From Treponema_B putidum (GTDB lineage: Bacteria > Spirochaetota > Spirochaetia > Treponematales > Treponemataceae): 64,000 nucleotides of DNA. This document shows, piece after piece, positions 8,029 to 17,329 of the stretch (positions within the stretch are counted from its first letter, which is position 1; every line of letters starts with the position of its first letter). Made by a program: the position numbers and the translations under genes. The DNA lies in the NCBI RefSeq assembly GCF_007830595.1, contig NZ_VLLD01000006.1; one strand, 5' to 3'. A model generated the notes under the pieces. That model was not told the DNA's origin. It ran no database searches and saw nothing but the letters and a program-made list of their open reading frames with translations.

Positions 8029-10758
8029 CTACTTCATCCCTTCCAAATAGCCCTTTAGTTTTTCGATACGGCGCAAAAATTCGGCGTGTTTTTCTTTTTC
8101 GCCTTCGATGACTTCGGGAGGAGCGTTTTTAACGAAGTTTTCGTTTTTAAGCTTAGAGTCTATCTTTGAAGCATTTTGTTCATTTTTTTCAAGCTCTTTT
8201 TCAAAACGCTTTTTTAATTGATCGATATCTATTGCATCTCCCGTTATCAAAAAAGCCTCAAAGCCCGCTCCTACTACACCGATTGAAGAGGCAGGTTTTT
8301 CTTTAAGAGAATCGATAAAGTTTAAACCGGAAAGGCCTGAAAGCATTTCTATTATTTCGGAATTTTCACGGGCAGCTTCCGCAGGAGAATTTTTCTCGAT
8401 ATAAAGAGAAACCTTAAGCTTTAACTGAGGGTCAATACCGCATTCGGCCCGTAAGGCTCTAATGTTGCGGACAATTTCCTGCAAGGTTCTAAACCGGATA
8501 GAAGCTGCCTCATCTATGCGTTCTTTTTTTTCTTCGGGGTAATCGGAAGTCATCAAAATTTTAGCACGGGGCAAGGCACCTTCAGCACAATTGTCGGGCA
8601 GCTTTGAATAAATCTCTTCGGTAACAAAGGCTAAAAACGGATGAAGCAGGCGTAAGGATTCTTCCAAGACGGCAAGGAGTACCGAAGCCGCCCTATCCTT
8701 CTCTTTTTCGTCCCCGTACTTAAAAGAAAGTTTAGTTCCCTCAACATACCAATCACAAAAGTTATTCCAAAAGAATTCGTAAACCTTTTGAGCGGCTTCA
8801 TTATAACGGTAAGAATCGAGGCTTGAGCGAACCGTTTGAGCCGCCTCGTTTAGTTCATGATAAATCCAGCGGTCAAGTTCTTTTAAGCTGTTTAGACTGC
8901 CGTCCCGTCCGACAGGCACAATGGTTCTGCCTGCAAGGTTTCCTAAAATATATCGGGAAGCGTTCCAAACCTTGTTTGCAAATTTTGAGCCGAGCTTAAA
9001 ACTTTCCATGTCGATTAAAAAGTCCTGACTTTGAGAACCGCACATAAAGGTAAGGGTGAACTTCATAGCATCAGCCCCAAACTCTTCGATAGCTACAAGA
9101 GGGTCAATACCGTTTCCCAAGCTCTTACTCATCTTGCGGCCTTGTTTATCCCGAACCAAACCGTGAATAAAAATATCTTTAAAAGGAGCCTTGCCCGTAA
9201 ACTGCAAGGAGGCCATTATCATTCTTGCTACCCAAAAGAAAATTATATCGTGTCCCGTAACAAGGGCCGATGTCGGGAAAAAGCGTGCAAGGTCTTCGGT
9301 CTTTTCGGGCCAGCCGAGGGTTGAAAAAGGCCAAAGCCAGCTTGAAAACCAAGTGTCCAAAACGTCCTCATCCTGCTTTATGTTTTTTGACTTACAGTGA
9401 GGACATTCCGTAATATCCGTGCGGCTTACAATAGTTTTTCCGCAATCGGCACAATACCAAACAGGAATACGATGCCCCCACCAAAGCTGACGGGAAATAC
9501 ACCAATCGCGGATATTGTTCATCCAGTGAGCATAGGTGTTTTCCCATTTTTGAGGATAAAAAACAACATCGCCTTTTTTCCATGCATCTAAGGCTTTTTG
9601 AGCCAAGGGCTGCATTTTTACAAACCATTGTTTTGAAACGTAAGGCTCTATACTTGTATGACAGCGGTAACAGCAGCCTACTGCATGCTTTATTTTTTCT
9701 TCATTTTTAAAAAGTCCAAGGGCTTCCAAATCTTCTATAACAGCCTTGCGGGCCTTTTCGGTAGAAAGCCCCCGGTATTTTTCGGGAACGGCATCGTTTA
9801 AGGTTCCGTCAGGGTTTAAGATATTTAGAACCGGAAGATTATGCCTCTTACCTACCTCCCAGTCATTGGGGTCATGGGCAGGAGTTATCTTTACAACCCC
9901 AGTTCCGAATTCTTTATCAACATAGGAATCGGCAATTACAGGAATCCTTCGATTTGCTAGAGGGAGAATTACTTCCTTTCCTATGATGGATGCATAGCGT
10001 GGGTCTTCAGGATGAACGGCGATAGCGGTATCTCCCAAAAGGGTTTCAGGGCGGGTGGTTGCAATCTCTATTTTATTTATCTTTTCGCCGGCTTCATTTT
10101 GTAAAACAGTTCCGTCTGCCAATTCATAATAGATATGGTACATTCCCCCTTTTTGGTCTTCATGTTCAACCTCATCATCCGAAATTGCCGTACCGCATGA
10201 AGGGCACCAGTTTACAAGGTAGTTTCCCTGATAGATTAGCCCCTGTTCATACAAAGAAACAAAGACCTCCCTTACAGCCTGAGAAAGCCCTTCGTCTAAG
10301 GTAAAGCGTTCCCTATCCCAATCAACCGAAACGCCCATTTTTCGGAGCTGCTTTGTTATAATCGAATGATGTTCATTTTTAACTTCCCAAACTTTTTCAA
10401 CAAAGGCTTCCCGCCCAAGATCGTGGCGGTTTTTGCCTTCGGCCTTTAATTTTTTTTCTACAACGGATTGGGTAGCAATGCCTGCATGATCGGTCCCGGG
10501 AATCCAAAGAGTCTCGTCCCCTTTCATGCGGTGATAGCGGACAATTACATCCTGCAAGGTTTCATCGAGGGCATGGCCTACATGGAGAACGCCCGTAACA
10601 TTGGGCGGGGGGATGACAACCGTAAAAGTATTTTTAGTGTTTTTCTTTTTTAACGGGCTAAAACACTTATTGGCTTCCCAAAAGGAATAAATACGCTCTT
10701 CAAATTCTTTAGGATTATAAGATTTTTCCAATTCAATCGCCTGCAATTTTTCGCTCAT
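8029..10758 (-). CDS. valS: valyl-tRNA synthetase
   Basis: Class I aminoacyl-tRNA synthetase that charges tRNA-Val with editing of threonine. About 909 residues, normal length. The HIGH signature is PPPNVTGVLHVGHA near residue 55-65 and KMSKS is near 541. Insertion CP1 carries the editing domain, and Zn-type cysteines (CADCGK, CPHCKSKN) are present. The C-terminal coiled-coil arm (about 840-909) is intact. An upstream in-frame TTG exists at 10770, but GGAG at 10766-10769 lies six bases before the ATG at 10758, which I prefer. It follows the purine permease by 48 bp on the same strand. Confidence 0.97.
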   Translation of the reverse strand: MSEKLQAIELEKSYNPKEFEERIYSFWEANKCFSPLKKKNTKNTFTVVIPPPNVTGVLHVGHALDETLQDVIVRYHRMKGDETLWIPGTDHAGIATQSVVEKKLKAEGKNRHDLGREAFVEKVWEVKNEHHSIITKQLRKMGVSVDWDRERFTLDEGLSQAVREVFVSLYEQGLIYQGNYLVNWCPSCGTAISDDEVEHEDQKGGMYHIYYELADGTVLQNEAGEKINKIEIATTRPETLLGDTAIAVHPEDPRYASIIGKEVILPLANRRIPVIADSYVDKEFGTGVVKITPAHDPNDWEVGKRHNLPVLNILNPDGTLNDAVPEKYRGLSTEKARKAVIEDLEALGLFKNEEKIKHAVGCCYRCHTSIEPYVSKQWFVKMQPLAQKALDAWKKGDVVFYPQKWENTYAHWMNNIRDWCISRQLWWGHRIPVWYCADCGKTIVSRTDITECPHCKSKNIKQDEDVLDTWFSSWLWPFSTLGWPEKTEDLARFFPTSALVTGHDIIFFWVARMIMASLQFTGKAPFKDIFIHGLVRDKQGRKMSKSLGNGIDPLVAIEEFGADAMKFTLTFMCGSQSQDFLIDMESFKLGSKFANKVWNASRYILGNLAGRTIVPVGRDGSLNSLKELDRWIYHELNEAAQTVRSSLDSYRYNEAAQKVYEFFWNNFCDWYVEGTKLSFKYGDEKEKDRAASVLLAVLEESLRLLHPFLAFVTEEIYSKLPDNCAEGALPRAKILMTSDYPEEKKERIDEAASIRFRTLQEIVRNIRALRAECGIDPQLKLKVSLYIEKNSPAEAARENSEIIEMLSGLSGLNFIDSLKEKPASSIGVVGAGFEAFLITGDAIDIDQLKKRFEKELEKNEQNASKIDSKLKNENFVKNAPPEVIEGEKEKHAEFLRRIEKLKGYLEGMK

Positions 10759-10806
10759 TGTTTTCTCCAATCGTTTTAAAGGGTTACTTTAATTTTAAAA
10801 TAAGTA

Positions 10807-12111
10807 TTAAAATTTAACAAAAAATCTTAACATAAAGATAACAAAAAGTATCCATGTAACTACCGGAATTTCTTTAAATTTTCCTTTAATACATTTTAAT
10901 ATAACATAGGACAAAACTCCGTATACAATACCCTCGGCAACACTGTAGGTAAAGGGCATCATAATCATAGTCAAGAATGCAGGAATGCCCTCAGTAGGAT
11001 CCTTATAGTTTATTTCTCCGGCTTGAGCCATCATCAAAAACCCTACTATTATCAAAGCAGGGGCTGTGGCAGCAGAAGGAATCAGTAAGAAAATCGGAGA
11101 AAACAGCAAGGCAGCTATAAACATAAGGGCAGTAACGACAGAGGTTAAACCGGTTTTGCCCCCGGCTGCAACACCGGCTGTACTTTCTACATAACTTGTT
11201 ACTGTTGAGGTTCCGAGTACGGCACCCACCACGGTTCCTATAGCATCCGATAAAAAGGCTTGCTTAATTTTTGGAATATTTCCGTCTTTATCTACAAGTT
11301 TTGCCTGAGTTGCAACTCCTACCAGTGTTCCGACCGTATCAAAAATATCGACAAAAAGGAATGAAACGAATACAATAAAGAACTTAAAGGAAAGAACATT
11401 TGAAAAATCAAAATTCAATACGGAAGGAGCGGAAGGAAGGCTTATCGGAGACCATTCTTTCCAACCACCGAAAGGAACCGTAATTTTTAAGGGAATACCT
11501 ATAATAGTTGTAATTAAGATACCTATTAAAATTGCTCCGGGAACTCTTAAAATAAAAAGGGCACAGGTTATAATTAAACCTATCAGTGCTAAAACAGCCG
11601 GAGACCCCCAAGTAAATTCACCTAACCCTAAGAGAGTACTGGGATTATCAACAATTATGCCCGAATTTTGAAGAGCAATAAAGGTAATAAAAATACCTAT
11701 ACCTGCGGCAACAGCTTTTTTAAGATTGTTCGGTATGGACTTTACAATAGCTTCACGTACATTTACAACTGAAAGTAAAATAAAAAGAATACCTTCTAAA
11801 AAAACGGCCGTCAGTGCAGTAGCCGGGGAATAACCTAAACCTATAACAACGCTATATGTAAAAAAGGCGTTTAATCCCATTCCTGAAGCAAGAGCGACAG
11901 GCAGGTTAGCTAAAAAGCCCATAGCAAGAGTTGCAATAGCGGCAGATAGAGCGGTCGCAGTAAAAACGGCACCTCGCTCCATTCCGGCTTCACTTAAAAT
12001 TCCCGGATTTACGGCCAAAATATAGGCCATCGCCAAAAAGGTAGTAATACCCGCAATAACCTCGGTACGCACAGTAGTGTTGTGCTCTTTAAGTTTAAAA
12101 AATCTTTCCAT
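10807..12111 (-). CDS. NCS2/AzgA-type purine (adenine/guanine/hypoxanthine) permease
   Basis: Multi-pass inner-membrane proton symporter of the AzgA/PbuG branch of nucleobase transporters. It opens with FFKLKEHNTTVRTEVIAGIT and then TFLAMAYILAVNP, the branch signature. It also holds ASGMGLNAFF near 85, VDIFDTVGTLVGV near 265, and GTSTVTSYVESTAGVAAGG near 310, which are conserved substrate-site helices. About 434 residues from the ATG at 12111, the usual length. A GTG at 12144 is in frame, but the AAGGAG box lies between it and the ATG. No purine riboswitch fold is visible upstream. Exact base specificity cannot be told from sequence. Confidence 0.9.
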   Translation of the reverse strand: MERFFKLKEHNTTVRTEVIAGITTFLAMAYILAVNPGILSEAGMERGAVFTATALSAAIATLAMGFLANLPVALASGMGLNAFFTYSVVIGLGYSPATALTAVFLEGILFILLSVVNVREAIVKSIPNNLKKAVAAGIGIFITFIALQNSGIIVDNPSTLLGLGEFTWGSPAVLALIGLIITCALFILRVPGAILIGILITTIIGIPLKITVPFGGWKEWSPISLPSAPSVLNFDFSNVLSFKFFIVFVSFLFVDIFDTVGTLVGVATQAKLVDKDGNIPKIKQAFLSDAIGTVVGAVLGTSTVTSYVESTAGVAAGGKTGLTSVVTALMFIAALLFSPIFLLIPSAATAPALIIVGFLMMAQAGEINYKDPTEGIPAFLTMIMMPFTYSVAEGIVYGVLSYVILKCIKGKFKEIPVVTWILFVIFMLRFFVKF

Positions 12112-12247
12112 AATTAAGAAATTCTCCTTGGCGCATTTTAACACAATTTTTTATTTACAGCAATAACAAATAAGATAATTTTAAATAAAAATCAAATTTA
12201 TAATTAAAAAAATTAGTCTTTAATACAAAAAAAAACTATATATTAGT

Positions 12248-13663
12248 ATGAAAACAAAAAATATTTTTATCAAATTTCTTAAGACTTGTTCAATCCTTAT
12301 AATGGTATGCAATACCTTTATATATGCGGAAATACCTGTGCAAAAATCGGCTTTCTCTTTTACACAGAGTATTGATTTTAACCTTAATTATGAACTGAAA
12401 GCAGAAGCAAAAAATCCTTTTTTTGAGGTCTATACGGCAGCAAAGACTAGGGAACACCGGCCTAAATTTGCTCTTATACCGCAAGGTTTTAGCTTAAAAT
12501 TTACACCTCTTCTGTACATGGAAAAGAAAAAACTTTATCCTGCCCTCTCATTTCTTTATGGAGGCATTACAAAATCAAGTTTTTTAAACCGGATGCTTTT
12601 TAAGGAGAATTTCGAAAAAAAGCCCTTTTATACAGGAATAAGTCTTTCCCCTAAATACCTGATAGGAATCTCAAAATCGAAATTCGATGCAAGTCTAGGT
12701 ACCGAATTTGCAATAAAAAATTTTAATTTAGCATTTTTTTTAGAACAAAAGCCGAAAGAGCTATGGCCGGACATTTCATTTTGTACGGCTTATAAAAAAG
12801 AAAATGAAAATATATTGCTCAATATGAGCCTTTTTTCTTCTTTAACGAATTCCGCCTACTCTCAATTTAATTTAAAAGCACCCAATTATGATCAGTTTTA
12901 TTCTGGAGAATTTATATTAGCCGAAAAGGGTACGGTATCTTCTATGCTTTTATCGGCAATAGGAATAAAAATTCCTTATGGAAAAAGATCGGGAACAGGT
13001 AAATACGGTTTAGATTTTTTAGGTAAGGCTGAATACAATTTTCAAAGCGAGTATTTTGCGGCTAATGCAGGAATTATGTTTGAAAATGACGGAACTTTAA
13101 AAACTTTCTTTCAGCCTAAAATTTCAGTTGATGTTTTGGATCTGGGCTTCTCTTATAATTTTTTAAGAAAATATTTTGAAAAGAAAAAATTGTTTCAAAA
13201 TTTCCATTCAGGAGGAATGGGCTTAGGTCTTAGCTTTACAAAATTTAAATTTACCGGAGAAGTTTATTATAATGATTTATCATGGGATCTTAAAGGACAA
13301 GTGAAAATTCCTGCCAAACTTTTTCTTAATACTATCTTTTCAATAAAAGGAAATGCAGAGTTAGAAGAAAAATCTCAAAATCCGTTTATAGTAAAAAACT
13401 ATTCTTTTTCATCGGACATTAAAATAAAATTTAATAAAATTTTCGATCTAAATTTTTCAGCATCTTTTATGCAAAAAAATAAAATAGTAAAAAAGAATAA
13501 AAAACCATATATAGTTTGGGAAAAAGGCGTTTTCGACTTTTCCGCTCAGGCAGAGTTTAGGAAAAAAACAAGACGGACATCAAACTCTTTTAAGGGCGAA
13601 ATAATATTGGAAACTGCTAAGCCTTTTATAAAAGGAAGCCTTGCATATAAAATAAGTTTTTAA
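12248..13663 (+). CDS. secreted, probable outer-membrane beta-barrel protein
   Basis: A 471-residue protein with a clear signal peptide (basic MKTKNIFIKFLK, hydrophobic core to about residue 26, AYA-like cleavage near YAEIP). The body alternates aromatic/hydrophobic and polar residues, as amphipathic strands do, and the last residue is Phe (KISF), a common barrel-assembly signal. I do not recognise a named family. A TATATT box at 12239-12244 lies just four bases before the ATG and there is no Shine-Dalgarno sequence, so initiation may be leaderless. Its stop overlaps the convergent galM stop by four bases. Confidence 0.7.
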   Translation: MKTKNIFIKFLKTCSILIMVCNTFIYAEIPVQKSAFSFTQSIDFNLNYELKAEAKNPFFEVYTAAKTREHRPKFALIPQGFSLKFTPLLYMEKKKLYPALSFLYGGITKSSFLNRMLFKENFEKKPFYTGISLSPKYLIGISKSKFDASLGTEFAIKNFNLAFFLEQKPKELWPDISFCTAYKKENENILLNMSLFSSLTNSAYSQFNLKAPNYDQFYSGEFILAEKGTVSSMLLSAIGIKIPYGKRSGTGKYGLDFLGKAEYNFQSEYFAANAGIMFENDGTLKTFFQPKISVDVLDLGFSYNFLRKYFEKKKLFQNFHSGGMGLGLSFTKFKFTGEVYYNDLSWDLKGQVKIPAKLFLNTIFSIKGNAELEEKSQNPFIVKNYSFSSDIKIKFNKIFDLNFSASFMQKNKIVKKNKKPYIVWEKGVFDFSAQAEFRKKTRRTSNSFKGEIILETAKPFIKGSLAYKISF

Positions 13664-14715
13664 AATGCAAAGTGCCAAAGAGTCTCATGTTCATAAACTT
13701 CGCCAGGTTTAATTACAGTATTAGGGAAATCAGGCTGATGCACCGAATCGGGAAAGGCTTGACTTTCAAGGCAAAGCCCTGCAAATTTATTGTACACGTC
13801 TCCGTTTTTACCCAATTCATTGTCAAGAAAACCTCCTGTGTACATTACAAGAGCAGGTTGAGTTGAGTAAACTGTTAATGTCCTCTTGGTAACCGGTTCT
13901 TTTACTATCGCCGCCAAGGTTTTATGGTCACTGACTTCTTTTTTTATAACCCAGCTGTTATCAAAACCACCGCCTATTTTTTGCACGCCCTCGCTCAAAA
14001 GTCTGGGCTTTCTAAAGTCATAGCCGGTATTTTCTACATTTAAAAATTTACCCGTCGGAATAAGCTCTTGATTGGTTTCAAGATATTGCTCTGAAAATAT
14101 TTGAACCTCATGGTTTAATACCGAAACATAGGAACCGTTGGACTGCATTCCGGCAGGATTTAAGTTAAAATAGCTGTGATTGGTAAAATTAACCGGTGTT
14201 GTTTTATCGGAGACGGCCTTATATCTTATAATAACCTCATTATCAGGCGTAAGAGAATAGCTTACTTCAATTTTTAAATTTCCGGGAAACCCCTGCTCTC
14301 CATCGGGAGAGGTACGCAAAAAAACAACACCGGCTTCTTGCTTATTTTTAAAGGTTTTCGCTTCATACTGCATTTTATCATAAAACGGATAACCTCCATG
14401 AAGACAGTGTTTGCCGCCGTCATTAGGTGTTAAAAGATATTGCTGATTTCCTAAAGCAAATTCCGCATTTGAAATTCTTCCTGCATATCGGCCTATAAAA
14501 GATCCGAAATGCGGAAAATTATTTATATAGCCGATAAAACTTGAATATCCTAAAACTACATCATCAAAACCGCCGTTTTTTGACGGCAAAAGGATTCCTG
14601 TAATACAGCATCCGTAATTAGTACAACAGAGCATCATTTTGCCGTTAAAAATCGTAAATAATAAGGCCTTATTTCCGTTTGAAAATATTCCGAATTCGGT
14701 AGTTGTTATCTTCAT
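13660..14715 (-). CDS. galM: aldose 1-epimerase (mutarotase)
   Basis: Interconverts alpha and beta anomers of galactose/glucose in the cytoplasm. The 351-residue protein carries FGSFIGRYAGRISNAEF near 72-88, GGKHCLHGG near 98 (substrate His) and NFTNHSYFNL near 180 (catalytic His region). It also has CLESQAFPDSVHQP near 315, carrying the catalytic Glu. Length and motif order are normal. GGGAGG precedes the ATG at a good distance. It stands alone, convergent with the secreted protein gene; no galactose operon partners are nearby. Confidence 0.93.
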   Translation of the reverse strand: MKITTTEFGIFSNGNKALLFTIFNGKMMLCCTNYGCCITGILLPSKNGGFDDVVLGYSSFIGYINNFPHFGSFIGRYAGRISNAEFALGNQQYLLTPNDGGKHCLHGGYPFYDKMQYEAKTFKNKQEAGVVFLRTSPDGEQGFPGNLKIEVSYSLTPDNEVIIRYKAVSDKTTPVNFTNHSYFNLNPAGMQSNGSYVSVLNHEVQIFSEQYLETNQELIPTGKFLNVENTGYDFRKPRLLSEGVQKIGGGFDNSWVIKKEVSDHKTLAAIVKEPVTKRTLTVYSTQPALVMYTGGFLDNELGKNGDVYNKFAGLCLESQAFPDSVHQPDFPNTVIKPGEVYEHETLWHFAF

Positions 14716-14743
14716 ATCGTCCTCCCAAAGATTATTATAGGGA

Positions 14744-14755
14744 ACCTCTAAAAAC
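14744..14755. repeat. solitary IS end-like sequence
   Basis: ACCTCTAAAAAC is identical to both terminal repeats of the decayed IS at 59214-59946, and is likewise followed by a short A/T-rich palindrome (AAAAACTGAAGTTTTT). It could be a leftover insertion-sequence end between galM and the PhnD-like gene. Confidence 0.4.
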
Positions 14756-14829
14756 TGAAGTTTTTACAGATACCTTATAAGTATAGCACATTATTGTATT
14801 ATATGATAGAATGCGGTGCGGAGAATTTT

Positions 14830-15825
14830 ATGAAATACAAAATTATATTATTTTTGGCAGCTTTATGCCTCCTTTTAGGTTGTACTAAAAACGAAACACA
14901 AAAGCCGGTTACCATGGTATTTTTACCGAATGAATCAAGCGATGCCATGAAGGATGCGCGTCAAGCTTTTATGGAAATAATAAGCGAAGCTGTAGGCCGC
15001 CCCGTAGAAATCAAAACTACAACGGATTATAACATAGCCTTAGAAGCAATTATATCCGGAAATGCAGATATGGCCTACATAGGTGCGGAGGGCTATATAA
15101 ATGCCCATAAAAGAAATCCGGCCATTGTACCTGCAGTAACAAATTCAGGGCCTAGCGGTACATTGGAAGATGCTTTGTACTATAGTTTTATAGCAGTAAG
15201 AACGGAAGATGCAACCCAATATAAAGATGGAAACAGTTATGACTTGAACCGCTTAAAAGGAAAAAGTCTTTCATTTGTTTCTACAAGTTCGACATCGGGC
15301 TTTGTGATTCCTGCAAATCTGCTGGTAAAAAAATTCGGATTAAACAGTACCGATGAGCTTATTTATGACACCTCGGTTTTTTCTAAGGTTTTGTTTGCCG
15401 GTTCCCATCAAGGCTCACAGGTTAATCTTTTTAGAAAAGATGCGGATGCTGCAGCTTTTGCAATTCCTCAAACAATCGGAGTCTATGATTTGATTTCAGG
15501 AGAAGCCTACCAGACAGGAGCCTCTTACAAGGTTGTAGAAGGAGCTGTCGAACCCTTCGGAAAATTTCCGGGAAGCGAAATTACGATTATACAATCTATT
15601 CCGGTTTTAAACGCCCCAATAGTCATGAACACAAAGACCCTTTCCCCCGACGAACAGAACAAAATACAGGAAGCCCTTACCTCCGAAAAAACGGCAAATA
15701 ATCCAGGTATTTTTAAAATAAACGGATCAGATAAAAAAGGAATGTACCCAAAATACACCGAAAAAACAAAACTTGTTAAAACTACGGATGATTGGTATGA
15801 CAAAATAAGAAATTTGACAAAATAA
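14830..15825 (+). CDS. PhnD/TauA-like ABC substrate-binding lipoprotein
   Basis: Periplasmic binding protein of the phosphate/phosphonate (PhnD, SBP type 12) group. The start at 14830 gives MKYKIILFLAALCLLLGC, a signal peptide with lipobox LLGC, after a GGAG box. The mature part has TMVFLPNESSDAM, NADMAYIGAEGYI near 80 (typical of the ligand cleft) and VSTSSTSGFVIPANLL near 150. About 331 residues. No permease or ATPase follows; instead the initiator tRNA does, so it is an orphan. The ligand could be phosphonate, phosphite or another small anion or cofactor. An in-frame upstream ATG at 14794 is less likely because the lipobox would then be too far in. Confidence 0.88.
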   Translation: MKYKIILFLAALCLLLGCTKNETQKPVTMVFLPNESSDAMKDARQAFMEIISEAVGRPVEIKTTTDYNIALEAIISGNADMAYIGAEGYINAHKRNPAIVPAVTNSGPSGTLEDALYYSFIAVRTEDATQYKDGNSYDLNRLKGKSLSFVSTSSTSGFVIPANLLVKKFGLNSTDELIYDTSVFSKVLFAGSHQGSQVNLFRKDADAAAFAIPQTIGVYDLISGEAYQTGASYKVVEGAVEPFGKFPGSEITIIQSIPVLNAPIVMNTKTLSPDEQNKIQEALTSEKTANNPGIFKINGSDKKGMYPKYTEKTKLVKTTDDWYDKIRNLTK

Positions 15826-15860
15826 GTTTGTAAAAATTTTGACAAAGTTTGTAAAAAGTC

Positions 15861-15889
15861 TTGACATAACGCTGCTTATATGCTATACT
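15861..15889 (+). promoter_or_regulatory. initiator tRNA promoter
   Basis: TTGACA (15861-15866), 17-base spacer, TATACT (15884-15889), then a short CTCCCCACAT leader to the tRNA at 15901. Confidence 0.8.
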
Positions 15890-15900
15890 CCTCCCCACAT

Positions 15901-15973
15901 CGCAGGGTAGAGCAGTTGGCAGCTCGTCGGGCTCATAACCCGGAGGTCGGAGGTTCGAGTCCTCTCCCTGCTA
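15901..15973 (+). tRNA. initiator tRNA-fMet (anticodon CAT)
   Basis: Anticodon stem-loop TCGGGCTCATAACCCGG carries three consecutive G-C pairs next to the loop, the initiator hallmark. Acceptor strands GCAGGG/CCCTGC leave C1 unpaired opposite T at position 72, where many bacterial initiators have A. Discriminator A at 15973; CCA is not encoded. It is a single-gene unit with its own promoter and terminator. Confidence 0.93.
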
Positions 15974-15983
15974 ACCTTTTTTA

Positions 15984-16010
15984 AAGGCACTCAAATGAGT
16001 GCCTTTTTTT
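15984..16010 (+). terminator. rho-independent terminator of tRNA-fMet
   Basis: A hairpin with stem AAGGCACTC/GAGTGCCTT and a short loop, directly followed by a T tract (16004-16010). The rodA stop is 18 bp further on the opposite strand, so it may also slow converging transcription. Confidence 0.88.
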
Positions 16011-16027
16011 GTGGTTAGCCGTTTTAA

Positions 16028-17329
16028 TCACAATTGACGCAAGTTTATTCCGATAACAACTCCAACGGAAATCATAGCCGTCCAAAGGGAAGAACCGCCA
16101 TAGGATAAGAACAGGAGGGGTATTCCGGTAATAGGCATTATACCCATTACCATGCCTACATTTACAAAAAAATGGAAAAAGAACATTGCCAAAATACCCG
16201 AAACAATCAACTTTCCAAAAAGGTCATCACAACGCTTAATCGAAAGAAAAAATCTAAAAAAAACTATACTGTAAAGAAAAAAAACAAAAAGGCCGCCTAA
16301 AAGGCCCCATTCTTCAGATAAAATACTAAATATAAAGTCCGTACTTTGTTCAGGTAAATAACGGTAATGGCTTTGAGTGCCCATAAGGTAACCTCGTCCC
16401 GTTAAGCCGCCCGAACCTATAGCTGTAATTGACTGAATTATATTCCAGCCGTGTTTTAAAGGATCTACTTCCGGATCTAAAAAAATAATTAAACGCATCA
16501 TCTGATATTCTTTTAAAGCCCTAACCCCTACTATGGAACCTGCAAATGCTATGGTAACAAGCGAAAGAACATAGGCAATCCAATAATAATATCTTCTTTT
16601 TAATAAAAGATTCCCTATAATAGCAATAACGGTTGAGATGCTCATCGCAAAAAGTATAATAAGCGATATTTGTGAACGTTTTAACAAGGTTGTCATAACA
16701 TTGCTTGTTTTTAAAATTACTTCTTCCCAAAGAGGCATAAGAGTAAAAACAATAGTCAAAATTCCTAAGAAGAATACATATAAAATAAACCTCAAGGGAA
16801 TACCTGCAATAAAGCACATTATCAAAAAAATCGGAATATATACGCTTGCTGTTCCAAGGTCAGGCTGTTTTAAAATAAGGGCAACAGGTACAATCATTAT
16901 AACCATAGCCTTTATAAACCGCTTCAGAGGTTCTTCATTTTGCGACTTTTCCAAGTAATAAGCTAAAAAAAGAATAAAAATAAGTTTTATAAATTCTGAG
17001 GGCTGAATACCAAGATTCTTTAAACCTATCCAACTCCTTGCATTATGCCTGACCGTTCCGAAGATACCGGTGTAAAGAAGCAAAAGCATTCCCAACAAAT
17101 AAATTAAAAAGGTTCTATCCTTTATCTTTCTATAATCATAAATACAAGAAAGTAAAAGAAGAACAATACCGGTACAAACCCATAAAATCTGTTTATTGTA
17201 CTCTTTAGAAACAAGCTCTCCTGAAGAATTTACGCCTGAAGAATAAATAAAAAGTATACCTATAAATGACAAAAGAACAACGGCTAAAAATAATAAATAA
17301 TCGAAATTTGTAATTTTACGTATATTCAT
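16028..17329 (-). CDS. rodA: RodA lateral-wall peptidoglycan glycosyltransferase
   Basis: SEDS-family polymerase that works with PBP2 to synthesise side-wall peptidoglycan. 433 residues with about ten membrane segments. It has AYYLEKSQ and KQPDLGTA near 120-160 and FLDPEVDPLKHGWN, with the catalytic-region Asp, near 282. The signature GGLTGRGYLMGTQSHYRYLP follows and continues EQSTDFIFS (near 305-335). It is slightly long because of extra hydrophobic sequence in the middle (about 185-265). Its ATG overlaps the mrdA stop (ATGA), implying translational coupling. It closes the mre operon. Confidence 0.95.
   Translation of the reverse strand: MNIRKITNFDYLLFLAVVLLSFIGILFIYSSGVNSSGELVSKEYNKQILWVCTGIVLLLLSCIYDYRKIKDRTFLIYLLGMLLLLYTGIFGTVRHNARSWIGLKNLGIQPSEFIKLIFILFLAYYLEKSQNEEPLKRFIKAMVIMIVPVALILKQPDLGTASVYIPIFLIMCFIAGIPLRFILYVFFLGILTIVFTLMPLWEEVILKTSNVMTTLLKRSQISLIILFAMSISTVIAIIGNLLLKRRYYYWIAYVLSLVTIAFAGSIVGVRALKEYQMMRLIIFLDPEVDPLKHGWNIIQSITAIGSGGLTGRGYLMGTQSHYRYLPEQSTDFIFSILSEEWGLLGGLFVFFLYSIVFFRFFLSIKRCDDLFGKLIVSGILAMFFFHFFVNVGMVMGIMPITGIPLLFLSYGGSSLWTAMISVGVVIGINLRQL

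Noticed and set aside
12112..12247. Purine riboswitch upstream of the permease
   Set aside because: No conserved three-way junction or loop sequences are visible in the gap.
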